Shown: piece after piece, positions 52,850-62,359 of the stretch | How positions within the stretch are numbered: the stretch's first letter is position 1 | Layout of the letters: every line of letters starts with the position of its first letter | NCBI GenBank assembly: GCA_003243425.1 | Contig: QFQP01000014.1 | Location: 62,001 to 126,000, forward strand | Length of the DNA: 64,000 nt | Direction: 5' to 3' | Source: Archangium gephyra | GTDB lineage: Bacteria; Myxococcota; Myxococcia; Myxococcales; Myxococcaceae | Program-made: the position numbers and the translations under genes | Notes under the pieces: generated by a model | Told to the model about the DNA's origin: nothing | The model's database searches: none | The model's input: the letters and a program-made list of their open reading frames with translations, nothing else

Positions 52850-54112
52850 TCAGAAGTTCAGCCGCAGCGCCACGTTGCCGCCGAGGTAGCGGTCGTTGCC
52901 GCTCGCGGCGACGTAGCGGTCCGTCGGCTGCGTCGTGAACGTCATGCCCCAGTTTGCGATCTCGAACGACGCGCGCAGCTCGATGATCGACACGCGCACG
53001 GCGAGGCCCGCGTTGCCTTCGAGGCCCAGCGTCGAACCGTTCGCGAAGAACGCCGGCGAGATGATCTCACCCGACGAGAACGTGGGCACCGCGCCGAAGC
53101 GCCCGAAGAGAAAGAGGACCTGTGGGACGATCGGCACCTCGACGCCGAGCCCGACGCGCAGGCCCGTGAACGCCACGTTCGGCAGCCCGTCGAGCCGGCG
53201 ACCGTCGCTCAACGCGCCCACCGTGAAGCTCTGATGCCGCACGCCCACGTACGGAATGATGGCGAACGGGTACGACTTCACCGGCACGATGGCCCAGCGA
53301 ACACCGCCGTCGATGCGCATCGCCGACGTGGGGAAGCGCTCTTCCGAGCTCGCGAGCCCCGACGACAACCACGGCGCGAAGCTGATGTTGAACTCGGCGC
53401 CCAGGCCCGCGAGCACGTCGTCACGACCGGTGAGCGCGATTGGATAGAACTCGAGGCCCAGCTTCACCGCCGCGAACGCCGCGAGGTTGTAGTCACGCAG
53501 ATTCCCCGTCGCGACCTGCGAATACCCGAGGCTGCGATTGAGAATGTCGACGCCGGCTTCGAGTACGAGGAAGCGTGGCTTCGCGCCGTCGCTCTTCTTC
53601 TCGGGCTCCGGCTCCGGCGGGGCCTTCTTCTTCACCGCCACCGGCTCGGGTGCGGGCGTCGGCTCGGGTTCGGGCCTGGTGGTGACGGGCTTCGCTGCAG
53701 GTTCGATGGGCGGCGTGGGCTCCGGCGACGCGGTGTCGAGCGTCACGCCCAGCATCTCCATGGCGGACTGGAGGTTCTTCGCGGACAGGGTGCCGGCCTT
53801 GTCGAGCGGGAAGGTCTTCTTCGACGACGGCTTGCCGGCCTTGTTGAACACCGAAAGCTCGAGGCCCTTCTTCGTGACGGTACCGGTGATGAACGACTGC
53901 ACCTGCGCCTTCTTCGCCTTCTTCCAATCAGGCTTGTTCTTCGTCGTGGTCTGGGTGGCCGGCACGCAGTCGAGCGTGTCGCACACGGTCGAGATGAGCT
54001 GGTTTCGCACCGCCGCGCCGTTCTTCCCCGTGAACGGAGGGAACGAAACGCGCTGAGCGCTGGCGAAGGAAGACGAAACGACGACGAGGGCCAGAGCCAG
54101 TCTGAATGTCAT
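52850..54112 (-). CDS. Exported beta-barrel-like protein with Pro-rich linker
   Basis: 420 residues from 54112 with signal peptide MTFRLALALVVVSSSFASA. An N-terminal globular part (about 20-125) carries one Cys pair (VCDTLDCVPAT) and alternating Lys-rich strands; then a Pro/Glu/Lys linker (about 130-185); then a C-terminal region (about 190-420) of antiparallel strands ending in the aromatic C-terminus RLNF typical of outer-membrane barrels. No family recognised. Convergent to FHA-GGDEF, 3 bp between stops. Confidence 0.72.
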   Translation of the reverse strand: MTFRLALALVVVSSSFASAQRVSFPPFTGKNGAAVRNQLISTVCDTLDCVPATQTTTKNKPDWKKAKKAQVQSFITGTVTKKGLELSVFNKAGKPSSKKTFPLDKAGTLSAKNLQSAMEMLGVTLDTASPEPTPPIEPAAKPVTTRPEPEPTPAPEPVAVKKKAPPEPEPEKKSDGAKPRFLVLEAGVDILNRSLGYSQVATGNLRDYNLAAFAAVKLGLEFYPIALTGRDDVLAGLGAEFNISFAPWLSSGLASSEERFPTSAMRIDGGVRWAIVPVKSYPFAIIPYVGVRHQSFTVGALSDGRRLDGLPNVAFTGLRVGLGVEVPIVPQVLFLFGRFGAVPTFSSGEIISPAFFANGSTLGLEGNAGLAVRVSIIELRASFEIANWGMTFTTQPTDRYVAASGNDRYLGGNVALRLNF

Positions 54113-54161
54113 GGGGCGCGAACGAGTGTAGTCGCGCAAGCGTGCTAGGAAAGGTTTCACG

Positions 54162-55265
54162 ATGAGTTCAGCCAATCCGGCGCTGGCGCAGTTCATCCGC
54201 TCCATTCCGCTGTTCTCACTCGTCGACGATGCAGACCTGAACGACGTGCTTCGGTTGTTCCGCCCCGTCGAGCTCGTGGCCGGTGACGTGCTCTTCGGAG
54301 AAGGCGACCCCGGCAAGGCGATGTGGATTCTCAGCGACACCGCCGAGGTTTCGATCGCCACCACCGCTGGGCAGCAGCGCCCGGTGGCCGTCGCGTATGC
54401 ACGCAAAGGCGACGTGGTGGGTGAAATGGCGTTGGTCGACGACGGCCCGCGTTCAGGCACGGCGATCGTCACCCAGACGGGGCCGGCACATCAGATCGAT
54501 GCAGACGAATTTCACGCGATGCGCGCGAACTTCACGCCCGCGGCGTTCAAGGTGCTCAAGAAGATCGCCCTCGAATTGTGCGCCCGGCTTCGCAGCACCA
54601 ATGAGCGCATCGTGCCCTCGGGCCAGGCGGGCGTGCAGACGCCTCCGCTGCCCCAGGGCCCCAGAGCAGACGGCGAGCTGATCGAGCGTTACCCGGCCTT
54701 CAAGTCGCTGCCGGCGGTGGTGAAGCTCGCGCTCGCGCAGAAGCTCGAAGTGCTGCGTGTGGAAGAAATGACGCCCATCTTCGCGGAAGGTGAAAAGGCC
54801 GACGGCGCGTACTTCATCGTCGAGGGTGAGGTGTCGGTAGGGCGCAACGGCAAGACGCTCGCGAACCTGCCCGCGGGCACCATGTTCGGAGTGGTGGCCT
54901 GCATCGACGCCGGCTTCCGTTCGGCCAGCTGTCTGACCACCGGCCCTGCGACGTTGCTGAAGATGACCGACCGGCACTTCGATCAGCTCTTCTCGGCCGG
55001 CCACCGCTTCGCCTTCCAGATGGTCGACCTGGTGGCCAGGCAGCTCGTGCAGCACGTGCGTGAGGCGAACCAGATGCTGCCGTTGCCCGGTCAAAAGGCA
55101 GGCGTGGCAGGCCTCAGCAAGCCGGTCGAGAAGATGCTGCCGGCCGAGGCCTCCGAACAGGACCTCGACGTGATCTCCACCGAGATCGAAGTCGAGGCTG
55201 CGCTGCCCATCGAAATGGAGCTCGACCTCGCCGACATCGCGCCCGAGTCGGAACGTCTCGGCTGA
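54162..55265 (+). CDS. Protein with two cyclic-nucleotide-binding domains
   Basis: 367 residues. First cNMP-binding beta-roll (about 15-140) has a complete phosphate-binding cassette style motif (VVGEMALVDDGPRSGTA); the second (about 175-300) lacks the Glu (FGVVACIDAGFRSASC), so it probably cannot bind nucleotide the same way. No DNA-binding or kinase domain. An acidic C-terminal tail (SEQDLDVISTEIEVEAALPI) ends the chain. CGTGCTAGGA at 54141-54150 and AAAGG before the ATG look like promoter and ribosome site. Partner and ligand unknown. Confidence 0.85.
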   Translation: MSSANPALAQFIRSIPLFSLVDDADLNDVLRLFRPVELVAGDVLFGEGDPGKAMWILSDTAEVSIATTAGQQRPVAVAYARKGDVVGEMALVDDGPRSGTAIVTQTGPAHQIDADEFHAMRANFTPAAFKVLKKIALELCARLRSTNERIVPSGQAGVQTPPLPQGPRADGELIERYPAFKSLPAVVKLALAQKLEVLRVEEMTPIFAEGEKADGAYFIVEGEVSVGRNGKTLANLPAGTMFGVVACIDAGFRSASCLTTGPATLLKMTDRHFDQLFSAGHRFAFQMVDLVARQLVQHVREANQMLPLPGQKAGVAGLSKPVEKMLPAEASEQDLDVISTEIEVEAALPIEMELDLADIAPESERLG

Positions 55266-55776
55266 AGCGCGATCTTCTGATAGCCGACAGGACTGTCTGG
55301 AACAGACCAGTACTAATCCCACCGGGGTGCAGTTCGACCGCTGCGAGTCGTACGGTTGCGCCCGGCGTTTCGTCAAAGACGGTGAGGCATGTCAACCAGT
55401 TCATATTTCTGATTTTCGAGCGAATGCTGAATTCATGATCTTTTGCGATGTCAGACAATACACGATTTGAATCGACATGTGCTGTTTTGAAGAGCGGAGG
55501 TCTGTTGCTGACAATCAGGCTCACGCGTGTCGGCGCTCCGTTCTTATTTGTGTCGCCGCTCGGTGAATCCGAAGTATCTGACTTGTCAGGTTGTTGGCGT
55601 TGATCCGAGCGCCGTTGTAGATGTCGGCTGTCACTCCGGTAGACCATTTCCGAAAGGTGTAGCCGCGGAAGAGCCCGTTGGAGTCGGTCGTTCGAAACAC
55701 ACCGGCATGAGAACGGGAACGCCGGTCCAGTGAATTCGAAGATAGAACATCGACTTCGCTGCTAGTTTGCCAAGGC
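55266..55776. other. Low-GC intergenic stretch, likely minus-strand coding remnant
   Basis: 511 bp without an intact gene. Two lines checked (55381-55440 and 55441-55500) are 42-43 percent GC, against about 65 percent around. On the minus strand two overlapping frames carry protein-like text: GVFRTTDSNGLFRGYTFRKW and TADIYNGARINANNLTSQI in one, GAPTRVSLIVSNRPPLFK and HEFSIRSKIRNMNWLTCLTV in the next. Joined by one frame change they look like a beta-sandwich of the 'DSNG..GW..D' type seen in bacterial surface proteins. I would treat it as a decayed foreign fragment; it could also be chance. Confidence 0.35.
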
Positions 55777-58263
55777 ATGCGGGAGACAGTCGAACAGTGG
55801 TTCTGGTCGTCGCCGATTCCGACATTCGAGACGACACAGCTCTGGGTCGTCGTCGGCTCGCTCGTGTTGGCGTGGGGCCTTTCGGTCGCCTGGTCGAAGC
55901 GCGTTCCTATGCTCGCTTTCGTGCCTCCGGCCGTCCTGGGTCTGCTGGCGATTACCCGGGCGTTGCAGTCGGCGTGGCTCGCTGACGACGCGTACATCAC
56001 GTTCCGTTATTCGGCGAACTGGGCACGTGGTCTTGGGCCCGTGTGGAACGCAGGTGACCGCGTCGAGGGCTACACCAACCCGTTGTGGATGGCGGTGCTG
56101 GCGCTCGGAGAATTCCTCGGAGTTCCCGCGCCGTGGTTCGCGCCTGCGCTGAATCTCATCGTTCTATTTTCGTTCATCGCGTGTTTGTGGTGGGGCCTCC
56201 GGAAGGCCTTCCCGAATTCCGATGTCGTGCCGGTATTGCCGGGCGTACTGGCGCTCTCGCCGGCCGTTCGTGAGTTCGGGACTTCAGGTCTCGAAACGTT
56301 GCCAGCGTCGACCGCGGTCACCTTCGCGGCGCTGAGTTTGTTGTTGGGAATGAGGCCACGCGCTGCCGGAGCGTTGGTCTGCATCGCGGCGATGTTGCGA
56401 CCGGATCACGCGTTGTTCTTCGCGCCGCTCGGCTTCGCGGTGGTCTCGACGGGCACGCTTCGTGAGCGTTTCCGTGCTGCATCCGAGTTGGTAATTCCAG
56501 CCATTGTCTTTGCTGCGTTCTGGATACTGCGTTGGCGTTGGTACGGCGATTTCTATCCGAATACCTATTACGCGAAGTCAGCGTCGATTCCGTATTGGGT
56601 GCAGGGAAGCATCTACGTCGCCGAATTCGTCTCTGCGACGCGCGTGTGGTGGCCGGTCGTTTTCGCGCCGCTGGCGGCGTTGGCGCTGTGGTTCGGTTCG
56701 CGTTCGTCGAAGAGCCTCACACCAGTCACGGCCACAGTGCCGTCGCGGTCGCCGTTTTTCGTCTTCAGCATTTTCGGTGGGCTCGTCTGGTTGCTGTACG
56801 TGGCGCGCGTGGGTGGCGACTTCATGGAGTTCCGCTTCGCTCTCACGTCTCTGCCTCTGCTGGGCCTGGCCGGTGAAGTCCTCGTCTGGAGCCAGTGGCG
56901 CGCTCCGTTTGCGGCGCGGCTGGCGGCAGCATTCGTCGTGTTGTTGCCGCTCGCGCAGGACAGGGGCTTCGTGCTTCCGATGCAGAAGCTCGAACACATC
57001 GCACTCGAGTCGTCGTTCTACCCGGTGAAGACGTGGAACCCGCTGGTGGTCGACAGCGGCATGTTTCGTCAGGCGATCGGGCTGGCGGCCGCGAAACCTC
57101 CGAACGAGATGCTGGCGCTCGGCTGTGTCGGCATGGTCGGCTATTACAACCTCGACCTCCCGATCTTCGACACGTACGGCAAAGCGAGCCGTGAAGTCGC
57201 CCACCGCCCGGTCCTGAAGCGCGGTCGTCCTGGTCACGAGAAGACCGCCACGCGTGAAGATCTCCGCAAGGCCGGCGTGGTCTGGTCCGTCGATCCGGTG
57301 TGGAGCGCTTTCAACAACGACACCCGCGTTTCCTACAAAGACGGCCAAGCGTGGTTGGTGCGCCTCGAACCGTCGATGTTGGAGTGGGCGCGCTCGCAGG
57401 GGCGCAACGTCGACCCGAAGCGCATGCTGAATCAGGTCATCGACGCGACCACGGCTGCCGAACGCCTCGATGAGCTCGAGATTCTCTTCGAGCGTGATTC
57501 CGCGCTGCTCGACGCGCATCTGGCTTCACTCGGAATCATTTCTCCGAGGGCCTTCACGTGTGACGAACTCCGCACGCATTGTGAGTCCAGCATCGACTGC
57601 AAAGACGAGGTGCTCGAGTTGAACGGCGATGCGTCGTGCAGGTTGGGTGCGTCGCGTTCATCGTGGTGCGATGGGAAGACGAAGTTCGCCGTCACGTGTG
57701 ATTCCACGGTGCGCGCCCACTGGTTGGTCTCCAGGACTCCAGCCGACGTCGCGACCCGCCTGGCCTCGGCCCGTCCGCGAGGCGCGCGTGCCATTGCGAA
57801 TGCCGTTCGTGCAGTGCTCGAGCCTTCCTTGCTGGTCGATTTCGAAGGTCCGTTGCCCGCTTCGGTGAAGGTGTCCGGCGACGCCATGACGGTGACGAAC
57901 GGCGGCGTGTCGGGACAGCTCGAGGTTCGTGGGCATCGTGGCGCGTCGTTGCTCAACACCTACGCGAAGGGCGACGGCGCACGTGGCGAGCTGACGCTCT
58001 CGGCGCAACTCGACGGATCGAGCGAGCATGTGGTGTCGCTGCTCATTGGTGGGGGCAGAGACTGTAGCCGGGAGTTCGTGGAATTGACGGTCGACGGCAC
58101 GTCGTTCGGTAAGGCCTGTGGCGCGCAAGACGAGGTGCTGCGTCAGCATGCGTGGCTAGTGCCGCCCAACGCTCGCGAGGTCACACTCAAGGTCGTCGAC
58201 GCCTCTCCCGACGGGTGGGGCCATGTGCTGATCGACGACATCGGCGTGTGGCGCCTGCCCTGA
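55777..58263 (+). CDS. Large GT-C glycosyltransferase, AftB-like
   Basis: 828 residues. The N-terminal half has about eleven membrane helices with the GT-C loop LADDAYITFRYSANWARG and GDRVEGYTNPLW (as in AftB-type arabinofuranosyl/mannosyltransferases), FYPNTYYAKS and an Asp-Thr-Tyr-Gly motif (IFDTYGKASREVA). The C-terminal half (about 480-828) is soluble: a Cys-rich part (CDELRTHCESSIDC) and a terminal jelly-roll (about 680-828). Its base composition is lower in GC than neighbours, so with the upstream fragment it may be a transferred unit. TGCTAGTTT at 55760-55768 is the only promoter-like box. Confidence 0.82.
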   Translation: MRETVEQWFWSSPIPTFETTQLWVVVGSLVLAWGLSVAWSKRVPMLAFVPPAVLGLLAITRALQSAWLADDAYITFRYSANWARGLGPVWNAGDRVEGYTNPLWMAVLALGEFLGVPAPWFAPALNLIVLFSFIACLWWGLRKAFPNSDVVPVLPGVLALSPAVREFGTSGLETLPASTAVTFAALSLLLGMRPRAAGALVCIAAMLRPDHALFFAPLGFAVVSTGTLRERFRAASELVIPAIVFAAFWILRWRWYGDFYPNTYYAKSASIPYWVQGSIYVAEFVSATRVWWPVVFAPLAALALWFGSRSSKSLTPVTATVPSRSPFFVFSIFGGLVWLLYVARVGGDFMEFRFALTSLPLLGLAGEVLVWSQWRAPFAARLAAAFVVLLPLAQDRGFVLPMQKLEHIALESSFYPVKTWNPLVVDSGMFRQAIGLAAAKPPNEMLALGCVGMVGYYNLDLPIFDTYGKASREVAHRPVLKRGRPGHEKTATREDLRKAGVVWSVDPVWSAFNNDTRVSYKDGQAWLVRLEPSMLEWARSQGRNVDPKRMLNQVIDATTAAERLDELEILFERDSALLDAHLASLGIISPRAFTCDELRTHCESSIDCKDEVLELNGDASCRLGASRSSWCDGKTKFAVTCDSTVRAHWLVSRTPADVATRLASARPRGARAIANAVRAVLEPSLLVDFEGPLPASVKVSGDAMTVTNGGVSGQLEVRGHRGASLLNTYAKGDGARGELTLSAQLDGSSEHVVSLLIGGGRDCSREFVELTVDGTSFGKACGAQDEVLRQHAWLVPPNAREVTLKVVDASPDGWGHVLIDDIGVWRLP

Positions 58264-58330
58264 CGTCCCGGCGATGGGCTTGATTTAACGTCTGCGACTC
58301 TTTAGGCCTGCCTCAAGGAGAAGTTCCCAA

Positions 58331-58897
58331 ATGTCCGTCAACATTCAGCTCGAGTGGACGCCGAACCCCAGCACCCTCAAGTACGTGCTCGACACCTCGC
58401 TGCTGCCGCGCGGTGCGATGAACTTCACGTCGAAGGAAGTGGCCAACGAGAAGTCGCCGCTCGCGCAGAAGCTCTTCGACATCAAGGGTGTGACCGGCGT
58501 GATGCTCGGCACCAACTTCGTCACCGTCACCAAGGGTGACGAAGGCGAGTGGGACGAGCTCAACGACGGCGTGATGCTCACGCTCGACAAGCACCTGACC
58601 GACGGCGACGTGGTCGTGAAGCCGGAGGTGCTCGAGGCCTGGCAGGCGGCCGCGGCGGCCGGCGGCGGCGGCGCCGTCGAGCAGCGCATTCGCGAGATCC
58701 TCGACCTCGAGATCCGCCCCGCGGTGGCGATGGACGGCGGCGACATCACGCTCGATCGCGTCGAGAACAACACCGTGTACCTGCACATGCAGGGCAGCTG
58801 CGCCGGTTGCCCGTCGTCGACGGCGACCTTGCGCATGGGCATCGAGACGCGCATCAAGGAAGCGATTCCTGAGATCGTCGAAGTCGTCGCGGTCTGA
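58331..58897 (+). CDS. nfu: Nfu-type iron-sulfur carrier protein
   Basis: 188 residues, AAGGAG ribosome site 10 bp upstream. N-terminal Nfu_N domain (about 5-90, EWTPNPSTLKYVLD) and C-terminal NifU-like domain (115-188) with the cluster-binding CAGCPSS motif and DGGDITLDRVE. The same two domains occur in mitochondrial NFU1. It delivers 4Fe-4S clusters to enzymes such as lipoate synthase. Ends overlapping the next start by one base. Confidence 0.93.
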   Translation: MSVNIQLEWTPNPSTLKYVLDTSLLPRGAMNFTSKEVANEKSPLAQKLFDIKGVTGVMLGTNFVTVTKGDEGEWDELNDGVMLTLDKHLTDGDVVVKPEVLEAWQAAAAAGGGGAVEQRIREILDLEIRPAVAMDGGDITLDRVENNTVYLHMQGSCAGCPSSTATLRMGIETRIKEAIPEIVEVVAV

Positions 58898-59736
58898 TGT
58901 CGAAGGCGCGTGAAGCGGTCGCGGCGAAGAACGTTCGTCGCGAGCTGCTCGAGAACCAGAGCATCGAGCTGTTGAAGACGCTGCACCTCGTCACCCGTGA
59001 CGGGCAGCTCAATGCGGACGCGCGCCGAAAGCTGAAGCAGGTCAATCACTTCGTCGGTCTGCTGCAGCCCGCGCTCGATGACGCCCAGGCCCGCTTCGAA
59101 GCGCCGGTGGTGGTCGACGTCGGCAGCGGCAATGCGTACCTCGGCTTCGTTCTCTACGAATTGTTCATGAAGGACCGTGCGGCCGGCGAAGTGCTCAACG
59201 TCGAGTCGCGGCCGGAGCTGTCGTCGAAGGGCACCGAGCGCGCGAAGTTGCTGGGGTTCGACCGCATGCGGTTCTCGACTGCGCACATCGACCAGGCCGA
59301 GTACCCGGAGCGCATTCACGTGCTCACCGCCCTTCACGCGTGTGACACCGCCACCGACGACGCGATGGCGATCGCGCTCAAGCACAAGGCTGAACACATC
59401 GCGCTGGTGCCGTGTTGTCAGGCCGAGGTCGCGCAGCAGCTCAAAGACGCGCGGCCCAGGGTCGATTCAGCGATGCAGGCGCTGTTTTCGCACCCCTGGC
59501 ACCGGCGTGAATTCGGCTCTCACCTCACCAACGTCATTCGCGCGCTGGTGCTCGAAGCGCACGGCTACCAGGTCACCGTCACCGAGCTCGCGGGGTGGGA
59601 ACACTCGCTCAAGAACGAGCTCATTCTCGCGCGCCGGGTGCAGAGCTCGAACGGCATCGCGAAGAAGCGGCTGCAGGCGTTGCTCGAGACCACCGGCGTC
59701 GCGCCGAAGATCGTTCGCACGCTCGGCGAGGCGTGA
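58897..59736 (+). CDS. SAM-dependent methyltransferase, Methyltransf_32 type
   Basis: 279 residues. Motif I VVDVGSGNAYLGFVLYEL, then LHACDTATDDAMAIAL and a Cys pair (VPCCQAEVA), the marks of the Methyltransf_32 group whose members modify RNA or proteins. N-terminal helical part (SIELLKTLHLVTRDG). Overlaps nfu by one base and abuts the next gene (59736/59737), so nfu-MT-MT is one operon. Substrate unknown. Confidence 0.85.
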   Translation: MSKAREAVAAKNVRRELLENQSIELLKTLHLVTRDGQLNADARRKLKQVNHFVGLLQPALDDAQARFEAPVVVDVGSGNAYLGFVLYELFMKDRAAGEVLNVESRPELSSKGTERAKLLGFDRMRFSTAHIDQAEYPERIHVLTALHACDTATDDAMAIALKHKAEHIALVPCCQAEVAQQLKDARPRVDSAMQALFSHPWHRREFGSHLTNVIRALVLEAHGYQVTVTELAGWEHSLKNELILARRVQSSNGIAKKRLQALLETTGVAPKIVRTLGEA

Positions 59737-60726
59737 ATGTCGTCACTGTTCGTCGGTTGCACACCGGGTCTCGAAGACGCGCTGGGCGAGGAACTCGCGG
59801 AGCTGGGCTACGGCGGTTCGGTCGTCAGCGGCGGTTGCGAGACCGAAGGCGACTATCGCCACATCAACCTCTGGTCGCGCATCGCGAGCCGGGTGTTGCT
59901 GCGGGTTCGTGAGGTCAGCACCGTCGACGAGCTCAAACGCTTCCCGCTCACGCAGTACGGCTCGCAATTCGAGATCGACGCGTTCGGAGAGAACTCGTCG
60001 ACGTGGGGTTCAGCGCTGCCGTCGACGGCCGGTGCGCCGAAGTTGATTCTTCGCGGCACGAAGCGCGGCTGTCAGATCAGCATCGACACCAGCGGCGAGC
60101 TGCTGCACTTCCGCGGCTACCGCCAGGAAGTCGGTCGTGCGCCGATGCGCGAGACGCTGGCCGCCGGCGTGCTGCGCCTGGCGAAGTGGAACCCTTCGGA
60201 GCCGTTGTGGGACGTGATGTGCGGCTCGGGGACGATGTTGATCGAGGCGGCTGAGTTCGCAGCGGGTCTGGCTCCGGGGCGCAATCGCTCGTTCGCTTTC
60301 GAGAAGTTTGCGACCCACGACGACGCGAAGTGGAAGGCGATGCCGCGTACGCGTGAGGCGACGAAGGCCGACCTCTTCGGTTCGGATCTCAACGCCGGTG
60401 CGCTCGGGACGGCGCGACGAAATGCGAAGCGGGCAGGGGTCTTCGAGGCGCTCAAGCTCGAGCGGCTCGATGCCACGAAGCTTCAAGCGCGTGGTGAGCG
60501 CGGCCTCGTCATCGCCAACCTTCCGTACGGCAAGCGTGTCGGTGAGCGTGACGAGCTCGGCAGGTTGTACCGTGCGCTCGGTCAGTCCCTGACGGCCGCG
60601 TGCAAGGGCTGGTACTTCGCGTTGCTGCTGGAAGAAGGTGCGGAGCACCTCGGGCTGAACATCGAAGAGCGCCATCGCGTCGGCAACGGCGGGCTCGACT
60701 GCGAAGTCGTCCTGGGTCAGCTCTGA
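59737..60726 (+). CDS. THUMP-type RNA (guanine-N2) methyltransferase, RlmL/TrmG-like
   Basis: 329 residues. N-terminal ferredoxin-like/THUMP part (1-130; SLFVGCTPGLEDALGEEL), then a Rossmann methyltransferase with DVMCGSGTMLIEAAEFA, a DLNAGALGTARRNAKR cofactor loop and the catalytic ANLPYGKRV (variant of NPPYG). This is the COG0116 class (RlmK/L, Trm14/TrmN), which methylates rRNA or tRNA guanines. Overlaps the convergent membrane protein gene by 10 bp. Confidence 0.9.
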   Translation: MSSLFVGCTPGLEDALGEELAELGYGGSVVSGGCETEGDYRHINLWSRIASRVLLRVREVSTVDELKRFPLTQYGSQFEIDAFGENSSTWGSALPSTAGAPKLILRGTKRGCQISIDTSGELLHFRGYRQEVGRAPMRETLAAGVLRLAKWNPSEPLWDVMCGSGTMLIEAAEFAAGLAPGRNRSFAFEKFATHDDAKWKAMPRTREATKADLFGSDLNAGALGTARRNAKRAGVFEALKLERLDATKLQARGERGLVIANLPYGKRVGERDELGRLYRALGQSLTAACKGWYFALLLEEGAEHLGLNIEERHRVGNGGLDCEVVLGQL

Positions 60727-61601
60727 CGCGGCGGTGGTTCGCCGCTCCACCGCATCGGCTCGAGCGGAAGGTCTGCATCCCGGTGCAGCATCACGAATGC
60801 CACCAGGAGCACCGCTGCGTTGACCACGTCGGTGGCGAAACGCGTGAGCAGTTCATTGACGAGTTCCATGGGGAAGCGGGGCAGCTGCGCTTCTTCGTCG
60901 ACGATCGCGACGATGCCGAGGGGCACGATCACCGCGACAATGGTCGCACCGCACATCAACCCCACGCCCAGCACAGGCCAGAAGCGGCCCTTCACCAGCC
61001 GCCGCGACGCTTCCAGCGGGTCGACGTTGCGCGTTCTCAGGGCAGCGGTGCCTGCGAAGATCAGCATCACGGCCTGCCAGACGCCCGGCACCAACAGCGC
61101 CAGAGCGAACAGCAGAATCCACAAGCCCGAGCGGAAGCGTGCGCCGAAGAACCGCGGCCAGTTCATCGCGCCTTCGCTCAGTGCGCGGCCGATGCCGATG
61201 ACCCGACCTTCGGAGCGGGCGATCAACACCGCCAACATCGCCTGTGTGCCGATGGCGCCGAAGATGAAGTTGTAGAGGTTGTCGACGCGGTTGGCGGCGC
61301 TGATCGATTTCAGGTCGTCGCCATCGGGTACCAGGGCGGTCTGCATCAACGCGGCGGGAACCGAGAAGACGAACACCAGCACCAGCAGCTTCGGAAGATC
61401 CGCGAGGATCAATTTGAAGGCGAGCTGCGCCGCTGCCAGATGGTCGAGACGACGGTTGAGGCCGTACGGATCGTTGGCGAGCGGCGCGCACTCCGCGCAG
61501 AACGAGCCGTCAGGCATGCACGACGCACACGCGAAGCGACCGCACCGCTTGCACGCGCCCGCAGCGTCGACGTCGAAATGCAGCGCACACCGAGCAGTCA
61601 T
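60717..61601 (-). CDS. Membrane protein with N-terminal zinc-binding Cys cluster
   Basis: 294 residues from 61601 (AGGGGA 10 bp upstream). First 40 residues form a B-box/ribbon-like Cys/His cluster (CALHFDVDAAGACKRCGRFA; CASCMPDGSFCAEC). Four to five membrane helices follow (about 75-290; LVLVFVFSVPAALM, WILLFALALLVPGVWQAVML, LGVGLMCGATIVAVIV), similar to DUF-type YckC/RDD-like or glycerophosphoryl-diester-like membrane proteins. Family unknown. Last gene of the minus-strand operon; overlaps the methyltransferase stop by 4 bp. Confidence 0.78.
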   Translation of the reverse strand: MTARCALHFDVDAAGACKRCGRFACASCMPDGSFCAECAPLANDPYGLNRRLDHLAAAQLAFKLILADLPKLLVLVFVFSVPAALMQTALVPDGDDLKSISAANRVDNLYNFIFGAIGTQAMLAVLIARSEGRVIGIGRALSEGAMNWPRFFGARFRSGLWILLFALALLVPGVWQAVMLIFAGTAALRTRNVDPLEASRRLVKGRFWPVLGVGLMCGATIVAVIVPLGIVAIVDEEAQLPRFPMELVNELLTRFATDVVNAAVLLVAFVMLHRDADLPLEPMRWSGEPPPRQS

Positions 61602-62347
61602 CGTCGTGTTCCCCTGAACCAGGTGCCGCGGCCCAGACCCGCGGAGTGTTGGTACTCGCCCCAGCTCCATTCCCAGCCGGGCAGCTCGGCGACCATCGCG
61701 TACAGCTCTGAGGGCGTGTGAATACGCAGCGCGCTCACCGTGCCGTCCCACACCGAAGCGGCCAGCGAGGCGGGGAGCAGCGCGGTGGCGAGCAGGCGAC
61801 GCTTCGGCGCGAGGATCGGCGTGGACAGCAACGACGCGAGGCCGACCGGTCCCATCGCCGCGAACGAGAGCGGATTGCGCACCAGGCCCTCGGCGATGAA
61901 CACCCCGGGCGAATTCCCCGCGCACAGCCCGCGCAACACGTCACGCGCCAGCGGCGGGGGAAAGTGGTGCAACGCGTTGACGAGGAGCCGCACACGGTCT
62001 TCTCCGAGCGACGGCGGAATGTTCGTCGCGTCGATCGGCTCCGAGATGAAGCGCAGACCGGCTGACTTCCATGCGTCGACCTGCGGGTAGAGATCGCTGA
62101 GCAGGAAGTCGACGTCAGGAAGTGCGCTCGACAAGACGGCCGCCGGGCCACCCGCCCCCGCGCACAGATCCAACACCGCGTTCGTTTCAGCGCGTCGGAG
62201 GCATTCGCGGAGCGGCGCCACAATGCCGTCGAGCAGCCCGCCCCAGCGAATGGCGCGGCTCAGTGAATCGACGAGCGTGTCGCGGACGATCGATGGCGCC
62301 CAGCGCGCGTCGTTGAATTCGAAGAGTTGAAGGCGAGGGAGCGGCAC
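61598..62347 (-). CDS. SAM-dependent methyltransferase-like protein
   Basis: 249 residues, GTG start. Class I motif I LDLCAGAGGPAAVLS, acidic loop FLLSDLYPQVDAW, motif IV-like VRLLVNALHHFPPPLARDVL. No signal; a hydrophobic stretch (LASLLSTPILAPKRRLLATALLPASLAASV) may sit on the membrane. Between the small-protein genes and the zinc membrane protein, with 12 bp and 4-bp overlap spacing. Substrate unknown. Confidence 0.82.
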   Translation of the reverse strand: MPLPRLQLFEFNDARWAPSIVRDTLVDSLSRAIRWGGLLDGIVAPLRECLRRAETNAVLDLCAGAGGPAAVLSSALPDVDFLLSDLYPQVDAWKSAGLRFISEPIDATNIPPSLGEDRVRLLVNALHHFPPPLARDVLRGLCAGNSPGVFIAEGLVRNPLSFAAMGPVGLASLLSTPILAPKRRLLATALLPASLAASVWDGTVSALRIHTPSELYAMVAELPGWEWSWGEYQHSAGLGRGTWFRGTRR

Positions 62348-62359
62348 GCCTTCAGCACT

